DNA of 64,000 nt, taken from NCBI RefSeq assembly GCF_040267705.1, contig NZ_CP158374.1, positions 2,418,001-2,482,000 of the forward strand, in the 5' to 3' direction. The stretch comes from Agromyces sp. G08B096 (GTDB taxonomy: Bacteria; Actinomycetota; Actinomycetes; Actinomycetales; Microbacteriaceae). Positions 17,050 to 26,402 of the stretch are shown piece by piece. The notes under the pieces were generated by a model, which ran no database searches, was not told the origin of the DNA, and saw only the letters and a program-made list of their open reading frames with translations. Positions within the stretch are counted from its first letter, which is position 1. Each line of letters starts with the position of its first letter. Both the position numbers and the translations under genes were made by a program.

Positions 17050-19015
17050 TCACTTCTGGTCCACCGAGCAGCATGAGCGAGGATGCCTTCACTGCGTCCT
17101 CGCGCAGCTCCGGCGCCACGCAGTCGGCGAACGAGACATAGAGCGGAGCACGCGACTTCCCGGCGGCCGCCGAGCCCGCGAGTGCATCCGGGAAGGAGAC
17201 GCCCGTCGCGACATACATCCTTGCGGCATTCGGGAAGGCGTCCCGGTTGATGGCCACACTGGTGCGATAGCGGTCCGGACCGGCGAGTCGCTGCACGGTG
17301 ATGCCCGCCGCGACGAGTCCCTGCTCGACCCCAGCCGAAATCGCGGCGGTGCCACCCACGAGCTTGACGCTCGTGATGCCGAGCGTTCGCAAGGTGGTGA
17401 TCGTGACAGGATCCACCGCCGGAAGAGCGCCGTTGGTGAGCAGGACCGGCACGCGCTGCGCGCCGGCCGCAGCACTGGCCGACAGCGCGTCAGGAAAGTC
17501 CATGCCGGTGGCGAGATAGGCCGTCGTCGCTGACCCGAACGCCCGCTGTGCCACGAGCTTCGCCGTCTCGTATCGGTCCGCCCCGGCGATGCGGGTCACC
17601 GGCGCGAGCTTTGACAGCTCGGACTGCACAGCAGGACTCACTGCGGCAGGTCCGCCGACCAACACGATCGAGGAGGGCTTGAGCCGCTGCAACTCGGCGG
17701 TCGTCGCCGCCGGGACATAACCGGGATCCGTCAGGAGTAGGGGTCCTCCCTGTACCGCGGCCGCCCCACCGGCAGCGAGGGCGTCAGGGTAGTTTCCTCC
17801 GGTCGTGACGTAGACGATCGGCGCCGTGGTCGGGTACGACGACTTCGAGATGCTGACCGCGGTGTCGAATCGGTCCGCCCCGCCTAGTCGAGTGGCAGCC
17901 GGGTTGGGCGCGGTCGTCGGGTTGCCGAACCACGCGTTGTAGTAATTCCAGAAGTTGCGGTTTCCGTAGGAAGCGCACGGATCGCTGCTGGCACCCCAGC
18001 CCGCCGCGAGCGAGGCGGCGTTCGGCTGATACGGGGTGTACCAGTACAGGGCCGCCGTCGCGATATTGCTGATGTACACCCCCGGTGCGCCGCAGGCGGT
18101 GTTCGGGTGGTATTGGATCGGCCTGACCTGGCCCACCGCGTACTTGCCGCTCTGGTACATGGAACTGCCGGGGTTCGTGTACCACGTGAGTTGCCTGGCA
18201 GCGGCGTAAACCTGGTTGAAGAACCCGTAGTACTGGGAATCGCAGACACTGGTATCCGGACATCCCATGCCCATCGCCTTGCGGAGTTCGAGCGACGTGG
18301 GCGCTGACTTGGTGATGAGGCCCTGCTCCTTCTGCAGGGTGACCAGGATGACCTTGGCGCTGAGGCCGCACGCCCGTTGGACTTTGTAGATGATCCGGGC
18401 GGCGCTCTCGCCGGGTGCCCCGGAATACGGAGAACATGTACCGAACGACCATGATGCGTTCGGCGTATCGATACGGAGCGCGGCGAGACAGTTCGAATTC
18501 GCACAACTGCCGACCTTGGACTGGAGAAACGCTTGAATCTCAGCCTCGGTCATCGCCCAGGAGTTGAAGAAGTTGAAGTCACTGATCAAGTTGCCCGGTG
18601 AGAACGTTGGCGCGGCGGCCGCGGTGAACAGCTCCGCCTTCGCGGAACCCGCGTCGACCAGGGGCGGAGCTGGCTGGATCGAGGGGCCGGCCGGCTCTGA
18701 GGCCTGCGGTTCGGTGCCCTCACCTGGCTCGCCCTGTATCGGTTCGGCCGTCGGCAGGGGTGTCTCGGTCGGCCCAGGGGTCTCGGTCGGCACAGGACTC
18801 TCGGTCGGCGCGGCTGGATCCTCGGGCTCGCCCATAGCCTGGTCCGTCTCGAATCGGGCCGACGAGCCGGCTGCGGTGTGCGCCGTCGCCGAGGAAGCGG
18901 CACTAGCCAAGTTGGATGATGGCGCCGGCGCCGCGACAGCGGCGAGCGGCTGGACCGCCAAGGTGATCGCTGCGATCAGCGCAGCGGAGAGCAATGCCGT
19001 TCGTGTTTCCCCCAC
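17015..19015 (-). CDS. Secreted protein with lytic-type domain and three cell-wall-binding (CWB2) repeats
   Basis: A 666-residue exported protein. Residues 1-28 are a signal peptide (ALIAAITLAVQPLAAVAA). A Pro/Thr/Glu-rich linker follows (about 60-115). Residues about 135-375 form a Cys-containing domain with ILVTLQKEQGLITKSAP and AMGMGCPDTSVCDSQYYGFFNQVY, which has the look of an SLT-like peptidoglycan hydrolase (Glu in QKEQGL as candidate catalytic residue; inference). Three CWB2 repeats follow, marked by RLGGADRFDTAV, RIAGADRYETAK and RLAGPDRYRTSV. CWB2 modules bind anionic wall polymers in clostridia, so this protein may bind the glycan made by its neighbours. GTG 19015 lies seven bases after a TAGCGT hexamer, suggesting a leaderless message. 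Confidence 0.88.
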   Translation of the reverse strand: MGETRTALLSAALIAAITLAVQPLAAVAAPAPSSNLASAASSATAHTAAGSSARFETDQAMGEPEDPAAPTESPVPTETPGPTETPLPTAEPIQGEPGEGTEPQASEPAGPSIQPAPPLVDAGSAKAELFTAAAAPTFSPGNLISDFNFFNSWAMTEAEIQAFLQSKVGSCANSNCLAALRIDTPNASWSFGTCSPYSGAPGESAARIIYKVQRACGLSAKVILVTLQKEQGLITKSAPTSLELRKAMGMGCPDTSVCDSQYYGFFNQVYAAARQLTWYTNPGSSMYQSGKYAVGQVRPIQYHPNTACGAPGVYISNIATAALYWYTPYQPNAASLAAGWGASSDPCASYGNRNFWNYYNAWFGNPTTAPNPAATRLGGADRFDTAVSISKSSYPTTAPIVYVTTGGNYPDALAAGGAAAVQGGPLLLTDPGYVPAATTAELQRLKPSSIVLVGGPAAVSPAVQSELSKLAPVTRIAGADRYETAKLVAQRAFGSATTAYLATGMDFPDALSASAAAGAQRVPVLLTNGALPAVDPVTITTLRTLGITSVKLVGGTAAISAGVEQGLVAAGITVQRLAGPDRYRTSVAINRDAFPNAARMYVATGVSFPDALAGSAAAGKSRAPLYVSFADCVAPELREDAVKASSLMLLGGPEVITDRVAYLAVC

Positions 19016-19022
19016 TCGCTCG

Positions 19023-19028
19023 ACGCTA
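19023..19028 (-). promoter_or_regulatory. Putative -10 element (TAGCGT) of the CWB2 gene
   Basis: TAGCGT on the minus strand ends seven bases before the GTG at 19015, with no ribosome-binding site in between. This spacing puts the transcription start on or next to the start codon. No clear -35 is visible. Confidence 0.45.
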
Positions 19029-19074
19029 CCGGTTTCCGGTCGCGACGCGCGACTGCATTCTGGCGTGTCATGCG

Positions 19075-19103
19075 TCCCGACCGTCGTGCGTTCTTGGTCG
19101 GGA
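19075..19103 (-). terminator. Hairpin after rfbA, possible terminator
   Basis: TCCCGACC (19075-19082) pairs perfectly with GGTCGGGA (19096-19103) around a 13-base loop, 26 bases beyond the rfbA stop. There is no T-run, so it would be an L-shaped or I-type actinobacterial terminator at best. Confidence 0.35.
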
Positions 19104-19128
19104 GAGTCAGGCGCTCACCGACGAGCGC

Positions 19129-20007
19129 TCAACGCCGCTTCGTACCGGAATTCGCGAGCCGCTCGAGATACGATCCGTACCCGCTCTTCCGCAGCGGTGC
19201 AGCGAGCGCTCGGAGCCCGGCGTCGTCGATCCATCCGGCCCTCCAGGCGACCTCCTCGATGCATCCGACCTTGAACCCCTGCCGGTCCTCGATCACCCGC
19301 ACGTACTCGGACGCCTGCATCATCGACTCGAACGTGCCTGTGTCGAGCCACGCCGTGCCGCGATCAAGCACTTGGACCTTGAGCGATCCGTCCCGGAGGT
19401 ACCAATCGTTGACCGAACTGATCTCCAGCTCACCGCGAGTGCTGGGTTCGATCGTCTTCGCGACTTCAACGACCCTGTTGTCGTAGAAATACAGACCAGG
19501 TACCGCAAAATTGCTCTTCGGCTCAGCGGGCTTCTCCTCGATCGACACCGCCGCGAACGACTCGTCGAATTCGACGACACCGTACGCCGTGGGGTCTACG
19601 ACCTCGTAGGCGAAGATGAGCGCACCGTTCACATCGTTGTGGGCGCGAAGCGCCGACCCGAGTCCGGAGCCATGGAAGATATTGTCACCGAGCACCAGGG
19701 CTACGGACTCGTCACCGATGAACTCCTCGCCGATGATGAACGCCTGGGCAAGGCCATCGGGCGAAGGCTGCACGGCATACTCGAGGCGGATGCCGAGCTG
19801 CGAGCCGTCACCGAGCAGCGCCCTGAACTGGTCGTTGTACTCAGGGGTGGTGATGATCAGGATTTCGTTGATGCCGGCCATCATGAGCGTCGACAACGGG
19901 TAGTAGATCATCGGCTTGTCGTAGATCGGCATCAGCTGCTTGGAGATGCCCTTGGTGATCGGCCACAGCCGAGTGCCGGATCCGCCGGCGAGAATGATGC
20001 CGCGCAT
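19129..20007 (-). CDS. rfbA: Glucose-1-phosphate thymidylyltransferase
   Basis: A 292-residue cytoplasmic enzyme that makes dTDP-glucose from dTTP and glucose 1-phosphate, the first step to dTDP-L-rhamnose. The nucleotidyltransferase motif GGSGTRLWP is at residues 8-16, followed by [26 protein letters not shown] and SIEEKP, all characteristic of RmlA. Length matches the short RmlA class. ATG 20007 is chosen because it begins the conserved MRGIILAGG; the open frame to 20061 would run into rfbC. The gene follows rfbC by five bases on the same strand, so the two form an operon facing away from rfbB-rfbD. Confidence 0.97.
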   Translation of the reverse strand: MRGIILAGGSGTRLWPITKGISKQLMPIYDKPMIYYPLSTLMMAGINEILIITTPEYNDQFRALLGDGSQLGIRLEYAVQPSPDGLAQAFIIGEEFIGDESVALVLGDNIFHGSGLGSALRAHNDVNGALIFAYEVVDPTAYGVVEFDESFAAVSIEEKPAEPKSNFAVPGLYFYDNRVVEVAKTIEPSTRGELEISSVNDWYLRDGSLKVQVLDRGTAWLDTGTFESMMQASEYVRVIEDRQGFKVGCIEEVAWRAGWIDDAGLRALAAPLRKSGYGSYLERLANSGTKRR

Positions 20008-20012
20008 CGAGG

Positions 20013-20621
20013 TTATCTTCCTTCGTTCAGCGAGCGATAGAACGCGCGTGCGGCGTCCCACGTCGGGAGCACACCCGCCTCTGCGGCCTCAGCGAGACTC
20101 GGCGCGTCCGTGTCCTTCGGCGAGAGCACCAGATGGGCTTCGTCGATCGGGAACTCCAGGCCGACGCCGGGGTCGAGCGGGTCGATACCGTGCTCGCGTT
20201 CGGCGTTGAACGTCGAAGTCACGAGGTAGCTGACGGTCGCGTCATCGGTGAGCGCGATGAAGCAGTGCCCGAGCCCCTCGGCGATGTAGATCGCCCTTCG
20301 GTCGACGTCATCGAGGAGCACGGAATCCCACTGTCCGAAGGTCGGCGAACCAACTCGGATATCGATGACGAAGTCCAGGACCGCGCCATGGGTCGCAGTG
20401 ACATACTTGGCCTGGCTGGGCGGGATGTCGGCGAAATGAATGCCTCGCACTACCCCGCGCTTGGAGACCGAAGTGTTCGCCTGCTCGAGTCGCAGCGGGT
20501 GTCCGATCGCCTGCTCCAGCCGATCGAATCGGTACCACTCCAGGAAGACGCCGCGGTCGTCGCCGAACTGTTTCGGGGTGATCTCGTAGCTGTCGGGGAT
20601 CTTCAGTTCGCGGATCTGCAC
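20013..20621 (-). CDS. rfbC: dTDP-4-dehydrorhamnose 3,5-epimerase
   Basis: A 202-residue cupin-fold enzyme that epimerises C3 and C5 of dTDP-4-keto-6-deoxyglucose. [20 protein letters not shown] carries the conserved catalytic His of RmlC, and [25 protein letters not shown] is the expected second strand set. Length is normal for the family. The start is a GTG at 20621 without a ribosome-binding site, but TACACT ends six bases upstream, which fits a leaderless transcript. It is the first gene of an rfbC-rfbA unit and is divergent from rfbB across 79 bases that hold a perfect inverted repeat. Confidence 0.95.
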   Translation of the reverse strand: MQIRELKIPDSYEITPKQFGDDRGVFLEWYRFDRLEQAIGHPLRLEQANTSVSKRGVVRGIHFADIPPSQAKYVTATHGAVLDFVIDIRVGSPTFGQWDSVLLDDVDRRAIYIAEGLGHCFIALTDDATVSYLVTSTFNAEREHGIDPLDPGVGLEFPIDEAHLVLSPKDTDAPSLAEAAEAGVLPTWDAARAFYRSLNEGR

Positions 20622-20627
20622 CCCGAG

Positions 20628-20633
20628 AGTGTA
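20628..20633 (-). promoter_or_regulatory. Putative -10 element (TACACT) of rfbC
   Basis: TACACT on the minus strand is separated by six bases (CTCGGG) from the GTG start of rfbC. No ribosome-binding site is present, so the message is probably leaderless. Confidence 0.5.
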
Positions 20634-20661
20634 GCAACCGACGGCAAGGCCCTCTCATAGT

Positions 20662-20679
20662 GCGCAAGGGGTCTTGCGC
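20662..20679. promoter_or_regulatory. Inverted repeat in the rfbC/rfbB divergent promoter region
   Basis: GCGCAAG and CTTGCGC form a perfect 7-base inverted repeat around GGGT. It covers the place where the -35 of rfbB would lie (10 bases upstream of its -10) and sits 28 bases from the rfbC -10. A regulator binding here could control both rhamnose units; the regulator is not known. Confidence 0.4.
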
Positions 20680-20688
20680 GCCGCCGGA

Positions 20689-21699
<1,011 letters not shown>

Positions 21700-21702
21700 C
21701 CG

Positions 21703-22551
21703 ATGAAGGTCCTCATCACCGGCGCATCCGGAATGCTCGGCCGAGACCTGCAGGCCGCGCTGAGCGATCGCGAGGTCACCGCACTCGGCCGAGCCGACCT
21801 GGACGTGACGGATGCCTCCGCGGCGCGCGAAGCCGTCGATGGTCACGACGTCGTGATCAACGCCGCCGCGTATACGAAGGTCGACGATGCGGAAACGCAC
21901 GAGGACGAAGCGTACGCAGTCAACGCGATCGGCGCCGCCAACCTCTCCATCGCCGCGGCCGCCGCGCAGGCGCGGCTCGTGCAGGTGTCGACGGACTACG
22001 TGTTCGACGGCAGCGCGACGTCGCCATACCCCGAAAACGGGCCGCATGCTCCCATCTCGGCCTACGGCCGGACGAAGGCCGCCGGTGAGCGACTCGCGCT
22101 CGAAGCGAATCCAGGCGCCACGTTCGTGGTGCGTACGGCGTGGCTCTACGGCGCGCACGGGCCGAACTTCGCGAAGACCATGCTGAAACTGGCTGAGACC
22201 AAGGACACATGGTCGGTCGTCGATGACCAGGTCGGCCAGCCGACCTGGACGGGTGACCTCGCTCGCCAGATCGTCGCGCTCCTCGATACCGATGCGCCAG
22301 CGGGCATCTACCACGGCACGAACCGAGGGCAGGTGAGCTGGTTCGGCTTCGCGCGTGCAGTGCTCGAGGAGGCCGGGCTCGATCCCGATCGCATCACGCC
22401 GACCGACAGCTCGGCGTTCGTGCGACCCGCGCCTCGCCCGGCGTACTCGGTGCTCGGACACGACGCGTGGTTCCGCGCCGGGCTCGCGCCGATGCGGGAC
22501 TGGCGTGAAGCGCTCACGGCTGCAACGGAGGCCGGCGTCTTCACGGCCTGA
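21703..22551 (+). CDS. rfbD: dTDP-4-dehydrorhamnose reductase
   Basis: A 282-residue SDR enzyme that reduces dTDP-4-keto-L-rhamnose to dTDP-L-rhamnose, completing the donor pathway. TGASGMLGRDLQ at residues 6-17 is the NADPH site, VQVSTDYVFDGS the active-site Ser/Thr region, and YGRTKAAGE the YxxxK pair. The gene begins three bases after rfbB. Its product is presumably used by the WbbL-like enzyme (15251) and by other glycosyltransferases in this locus. Confidence 0.96.
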   Translation: MKVLITGASGMLGRDLQAALSDREVTALGRADLDVTDASAAREAVDGHDVVINAAAYTKVDDAETHEDEAYAVNAIGAANLSIAAAAAQARLVQVSTDYVFDGSATSPYPENGPHAPISAYGRTKAAGERLALEANPGATFVVRTAWLYGAHGPNFAKTMLKLAETKDTWSVVDDQVGQPTWTGDLARQIVALLDTDAPAGIYHGTNRGQVSWFGFARAVLEEAGLDPDRITPTDSSAFVRPAPRPAYSVLGHDAWFRAGLAPMRDWREALTAATEAGVFTA

Positions 22552-22568
22552 ACCGCCGCCGGCCCGGC

Positions 22569-24173
22569 TCAGCGCGAGAACCGGTCGTGCTGCAACCGCC
22601 CACCCCACCTGGCGTGCAGAAGATCCGTCTCGTGCGGCAGCACCTTCGCGTCCCGTGTGCGCGACTCGAAGTGGTAGAGCTTGACGCGCCCGAGAACGAG
22701 GATGCGGTGCCCCCGGTCTCCGATCTTCTGCGCGAGGTCGACGTCGTTGTAGTTTCCCGCGAACTCGCGACTGAAGCCGCCGACCTTCATGAAGAGGGAC
22801 GCCGGGACCATGGCGCACGCCGCCGTGACCCCCGAAACCTCACGGGTAGCGCTGAGCAGCGCCGGGTCGACGAGGGCGCCCGGCATGAGCCCGAACCCCA
22901 CGTGGCCGGCGGCACCGCGCTCGTACCGGTGACCGAGATGCTGGATCGACCCGTCCTCGAAATAGAGGGCGCTGCCGACCATGCCGACCTCGGGCTGCTG
23001 CGCGACGCCGACCATCTGGTCGAGCCAGTCGGGGGTGAGCAGTTCCACGTCGTCATTCAGCATGAGCAGAAACTCGCCCTGCGCGATGGCCGCGCCTCGG
23101 TTCATCTTTGCGCTGAAGTTGAACGGCTCGCTCCATCTGACGAGGCGGAGGCGATCGCCGGCGACCTCGTCGAGCGCGTCGATGACCTCCTGGGGGGTGG
23201 GGTCGTCGGCTACGACGATGATCTCGTAGCGGCGCCAAGTCGTGCGTTGAACGATGCCGCGCACGGCATCGACGACGAAGGCGCGATCACGTCCGGCGAT
23301 GCGGTCGCGGCCGCCGCGGGTCGGGATGATGATCGAGACGAGCGGCTCCCCTTTCGGCCGGTAGACGACCTCGCGGACCCCCCCGCCGAGCGCGATGCCA
23401 GCATCGACACCCTCCCACCGCAGGCGTTCCTCGAGCACCGCCGCGGCACGCGCAGCTCGGTCGCCCGAGGGAAGGTCCACGCCCGCACCGATCCCGAGAT
23501 CGTGCGGCACGCGCACGATCTTGGCAGCGTCGGTACCGAGCAGGAGATCCAGCAGCTGAGCACCGTCGGCGTCAGCACGGAACCCGCCTCGCTCACGAAG
23601 CGCGGCGGCCACGACGACCACGACTGGTCCGAGGTCGTCGATTTCGCGCAGGCGGAACACGGAGTAGTCGGCGGCGGGGCGCGGAACGCCGCTCGGGCTG
23701 CGGGAATCTCCGAAGAACACCTCGGCCTCGGGGTGTTCGAGCGCGGCCTGTTCGATTGCACGGATCGCATCGGGCGCGAGCCGGGCGCCTGGGCGCACGA
23801 GGGCGAGAAGCGGTTCGGTTGCGGAGGCGAGTAGCTGCGCGCCTTCCACGGCGGTCTCGGGTACCGAGGCGACTCGGACGAGTGTGGACCCGATGGCGGG
23901 AGCTGCCCCCCGCTGTCGAGCCCGCCAGGCCTCTCGCTTGGCGCGACGAATCGCCTTCTTCGCGAGGGCGGTGGCACCGGTCGCACGAAGCCGGCGCATG
24001 ACGCCGCCCCTGATCCGACGTTTGAAGGTGAGCGGCGGATGCTCCGCCACCAGCCCGTAGCGCGCTGCCGCATCGAGGGCGACGGTGCGGTCGACACGTG
24101 CGAGCTCCGCCTCCCAGTGGAGCTCAGCTTCCCCGATCTCGACCTCGCGCGCCGAATGCCAGCCTTCGTTCAA
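22569..24173 (-). CDS. GT2 glycosyltransferase with N-terminal accessory domain
   Basis: A 534-residue protein. The C-terminal half (from about residue 280) is a GT2 domain: PLVSIIIPTRGGRDRI, VVADDPTPQEVIDAL, LLMLNDDVELLTPDWL and NYNDVDLAQKI. The N-terminal 270 residues look like a degenerate second GT2-like fold (LLALVRPGARLAPDAIRAIEQAALEHPEAEVFFGD is cut here to note the GAR..APDAI pattern), as in many rhamnan-type glycosyltransferases. The start is uncertain: TTG 24173 gives the longest frame, with AAAGGA eleven bases upstream. It is convergent with rfbD and divergent from the GT2 gene at 24272, sharing an overlapping promoter region. Confidence 0.8.
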   Translation of the reverse strand: MNEGWHSAREVEIGEAELHWEAELARVDRTVALDAAARYGLVAEHPPLTFKRRIRGGVMRRLRATGATALAKKAIRRAKREAWRARQRGAAPAIGSTLVRVASVPETAVEGAQLLASATEPLLALVRPGARLAPDAIRAIEQAALEHPEAEVFFGDSRSPSGVPRPAADYSVFRLREIDDLGPVVVVVAAALRERGGFRADADGAQLLDLLLGTDAAKIVRVPHDLGIGAGVDLPSGDRAARAAAVLEERLRWEGVDAGIALGGGVREVVYRPKGEPLVSIIIPTRGGRDRIAGRDRAFVVDAVRGIVQRTTWRRYEIIVVADDPTPQEVIDALDEVAGDRLRLVRWSEPFNFSAKMNRGAAIAQGEFLLMLNDDVELLTPDWLDQMVGVAQQPEVGMVGSALYFEDGSIQHLGHRYERGAAGHVGFGLMPGALVDPALLSATREVSGVTAACAMVPASLFMKVGGFSREFAGNYNDVDLAQKIGDRGHRILVLGRVKLYHFESRTRDAKVLPHETDLLHARWGGRLQHDRFSR

Positions 24174-24209
24174 GAGCTCTGTCGTCCTTTCGCCGAACGG
24201 CCATCAACT

Positions 24210-24219
24210 ACTCTAATCT
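24210..24219. promoter_or_regulatory. Overlapping divergent -10 elements
   Basis: ACTCTAATCT contains TAATCT on the plus strand (24214-24219) and TAGAGT on the minus strand (24215-24210). They would serve the two diverging glycosyltransferase genes, and because they overlap, only one polymerase could bind at a time. Confidence 0.4.
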
Positions 24220-24271
24220 GGGTGGCCGATCGAACGATGTGCCACCCCCCGGCCGGAAGGAGCGATGGGAA

Positions 24272-25183
24272 GTGCCGCGTGTCGTCGCCGTCGTGCCGAG
24301 CTACCACCCCGACCGCGACGTCGTCCAGCACATGCGTGCGCTCATCACGCAGGTCGACCGTCTGATCGTAATCGACGATGGTTCCGGCCCTGGCGCCGAG
24401 CCCGTGCTCAGCGAGCTCAGCGCGCTCGGTGCATCCGTGATCCGGCTAGATCAGAACAGCGGCATCGCGCGAGCCTTGAACATCGGGATCGGCGCGGCGC
24501 TCCGCGACGATGCCGAGTACATCGTCACGACCGATCAGGACACCGAGCTGCCTCGCGGCTACGTGGAGGAGTGCCTCTCGACATTTGCTCGTGCGAACCC
24601 GGTCACCAGGCTCGGCATCGTCTGCGCCGACCGAGTCAACGGCCAGCCCTCGCTCCCGACCTGGACCTCGCCGGAGGGCATCGGGCTGGTGCCGGAAGCC
24701 ATCCAGTCCGGGTTCGTGATCTGGCGCGGGGTCGTCGAAGAGGCTGGACTCTTCGACGAGCGACTGGTCATCGACTGCGTCGACACCGAGTACTGCATCC
24801 GCGTCCGCGACCACGGCTTCCGGATCGGGATCGCTTCGGGCACCGACATCCGCCATGAGCTCGGGGAAATGGTGCCCTTCCGCCCGTTCGGACTCCGCCT
24901 GCGCAATCGCAACGGCACCTACGACTACCAGTACCACTCGCCGTTCCGGCAGTACTACATCGTCCGCAACAACATCGACCTCGTCTTCCGCTCAGCCCGG
25001 AAACACCCGCGCTGGGCGCTTGCCGTCGTGAAGCGTCAGATCGGACCCGCGGTCGATGCCATCGTCAGCGGCCCGCTGCGGTGGCGACACGCCGTGGCGA
25101 CTCTCGTCGGCGCCGCGCATGGATACCTTCGTATCCGTGGCCAGATCCCTGCCGGACTCCGCCGCTACCTCACGCGACCCTGA
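24272..25183 (+). CDS. GT2 glycosyltransferase, rhamnosyltransferase-like
   Basis: A 303-residue GT2 enzyme beginning VVAVVPSYHPDRDVVQHMRAL, with VIDDGSGPGAEPV, IVTTDQDTELPRGYVEE (metal-binding region) and DCVDTEYCIRVRDHGF (acceptor-side acidic motif). This order matches the RfbF/RhaA-type dTDP-rhamnosyltransferases of O-antigen loci. GTG 24272 follows GGAAGGAG by nine bases and starts the domain; the longer frame back to 24098 overlaps the diverging gene and is rejected. The next GT4 gene starts 15 bases after its stop. Rhamnose as donor is inferred from the family look and the rfb genes. Confidence 0.85.
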   Translation: MPRVVAVVPSYHPDRDVVQHMRALITQVDRLIVIDDGSGPGAEPVLSELSALGASVIRLDQNSGIARALNIGIGAALRDDAEYIVTTDQDTELPRGYVEECLSTFARANPVTRLGIVCADRVNGQPSLPTWTSPEGIGLVPEAIQSGFVIWRGVVEEAGLFDERLVIDCVDTEYCIRVRDHGFRIGIASGTDIRHELGEMVPFRPFGLRLRNRNGTYDYQYHSPFRQYYIVRNNIDLVFRSARKHPRWALAVVKRQIGPAVDAIVSGPLRWRHAVATLVGAAHGYLRIRGQIPAGLRRYLTRP

Positions 25184-25198
25184 CCCTCAGGACCTAAC

Positions 25199-26335
25199 GT
25201 GACCACCACCCTCCGCCTCATCGTCGACCAGCTCGTCGCGCCCGTTCCGGGTGCGCTCGGCCGGTACACGGCAGACCTCGGCTGCGCCTTGATCGCGACG
25301 GCGCCGGAGGGCTGCGAGGTGGCGGGCATCGTCTCCTCCTCTCCCGAGTCCGACTACGAGCGGATCAGGCTGGAGCTCCCGGGGCTCAGCGACCTCTATA
25401 AGACGTCGCTCGCGCGCCGCGAACTCGCGGCCGCGTGGCAGCTCGGGGTGACCACGTCGCCCGGCGGCGGGTTCATCCACGCTCCGAGCCTGTTCGCCCC
25501 GCTCCGCCGACACCAGCGGGATCAGGGCGATCAGACCGTCGTGACCGTGCACGACGTGCTCGCGTGGACGCATCCCGAGGCGATGAGCGCGGCCTCCGTG
25601 GCGTGGCAGAAGGGCATCATGAAGCGTGCGCGCAAGCACGCCGACGCCGTGGTGGTGCCGACGCACGCCCTCGCCGAGCAGCTGGCCGAGCTGATCGATC
25701 TCGGCGATCGTGTCCGCGTCGTGCCGACGGCGGCCAGGTCGGGCCTGATGCTCGGGCCCGATGCGTCGGAGCGGTCGGCGCGCCTCGGTCTCCCGCGCGA
25801 CTACCTCGTCGTCCCCGGCACGCTCGAGCCTCGGAAGGGCCTCGTGGACGTGCTCGCGGCGCTCGGCCGGCCGGGCGTGCCCCAGGTCCCGATCGTCGTC
25901 ATCGGGCCCGACAGCTGGGGCGAGCAGCATCTCGCCACCGTCGCCGAGGAGTACGGCGTCGCGGCCAACCGGGTGCAGCACTTCGACGACCTCGACGCCG
26001 CCGACCTGGCGGTGGTGCTGGCTGGCGCGCTCGCGTTCGTCGCCCCGAGTCACGAGGACGGGGCGGGCACGGCGCTCATCGAGGCCTTCGGCCTCGGCGC
26101 AGCGGTGATCCACTCGGACATCCCGGCTTACGCCGAAGTCGCCGCGGGCGCAGGCCTCTCGGTGCCGATCGGCATCGGCGACGGCTTCGTCGACCGCCTC
26201 GCTGCGGCGATCACGCGCGTCGCCGAAGACCCCGCGTTGGTCGAGCGCCTCCGCATCGCCGGGCAGGACCGCGCGAAGGCGTTCAGCTGGCGTGACGCCG
26301 CCGAACGCGTCTGGCAGCTGCACGCCGACCTCTGA
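25199..26335 (+). CDS. Family 4 glycosyltransferase
   Basis: A 378-residue GT-B glycosyltransferase. Typical features are TVHDVLAWTHPE in the N-terminal domain, VVPGTLEPRKGLVDVL at the domain hinge, and SHEDGAGTALIEAFGLGAAVI with the conserved EX7-like acidic pair that binds the donor. The family includes mannosyl- and rhamnosyltransferases, so the donor remains open. GTG 25199 lies 15 bases after the preceding glycosyltransferase stop, in one transcription unit. Two hairpins just beyond its stop may end that unit. Confidence 0.88.
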   Translation: MTTTLRLIVDQLVAPVPGALGRYTADLGCALIATAPEGCEVAGIVSSSPESDYERIRLELPGLSDLYKTSLARRELAAAWQLGVTTSPGGGFIHAPSLFAPLRRHQRDQGDQTVVTVHDVLAWTHPEAMSAASVAWQKGIMKRARKHADAVVVPTHALAEQLAELIDLGDRVRVVPTAARSGLMLGPDASERSARLGLPRDYLVVPGTLEPRKGLVDVLAALGRPGVPQVPIVVIGPDSWGEQHLATVAEEYGVAANRVQHFDDLDAADLAVVLAGALAFVAPSHEDGAGTALIEAFGLGAAVIHSDIPAYAEVAAGAGLSVPIGIGDGFVDRLAAAITRVAEDPALVERLRIAGQDRAKAFSWRDAAERVWQLHADL

Positions 26336-26352
26336 GCACGCCAGAATCCGAC

Positions 26353-26376
26353 CGCTGCGCGCTGCCGGGCGCAGCG
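26353..26376. terminator. Hairpin between convergent GT4 and LCP genes
   Basis: CGCTGCGC and GCGCAGCG form a perfect 8-base stem around an 8-base loop, 18 bases past the GT4 stop. No T-run follows on either strand. Its place between convergent genes suggests a two-way terminator. Confidence 0.45.
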
Positions 26377-26377
26377 T

Positions 26378-26395
26378 CCTCGGGCAACTCCGAGG
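26378..26395. terminator. Second hairpin between GT4 and LCP genes
   Basis: CCTCGG and CCGAGG form a 6-base stem around GCAACT, directly after the first hairpin and eight bases from the LCP stop. A tandem hairpin pair in a 67-base convergent gap fits a bidirectional terminator. Confidence 0.45.
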
Positions 26396-26402
26396 GTGTC
26401 GC

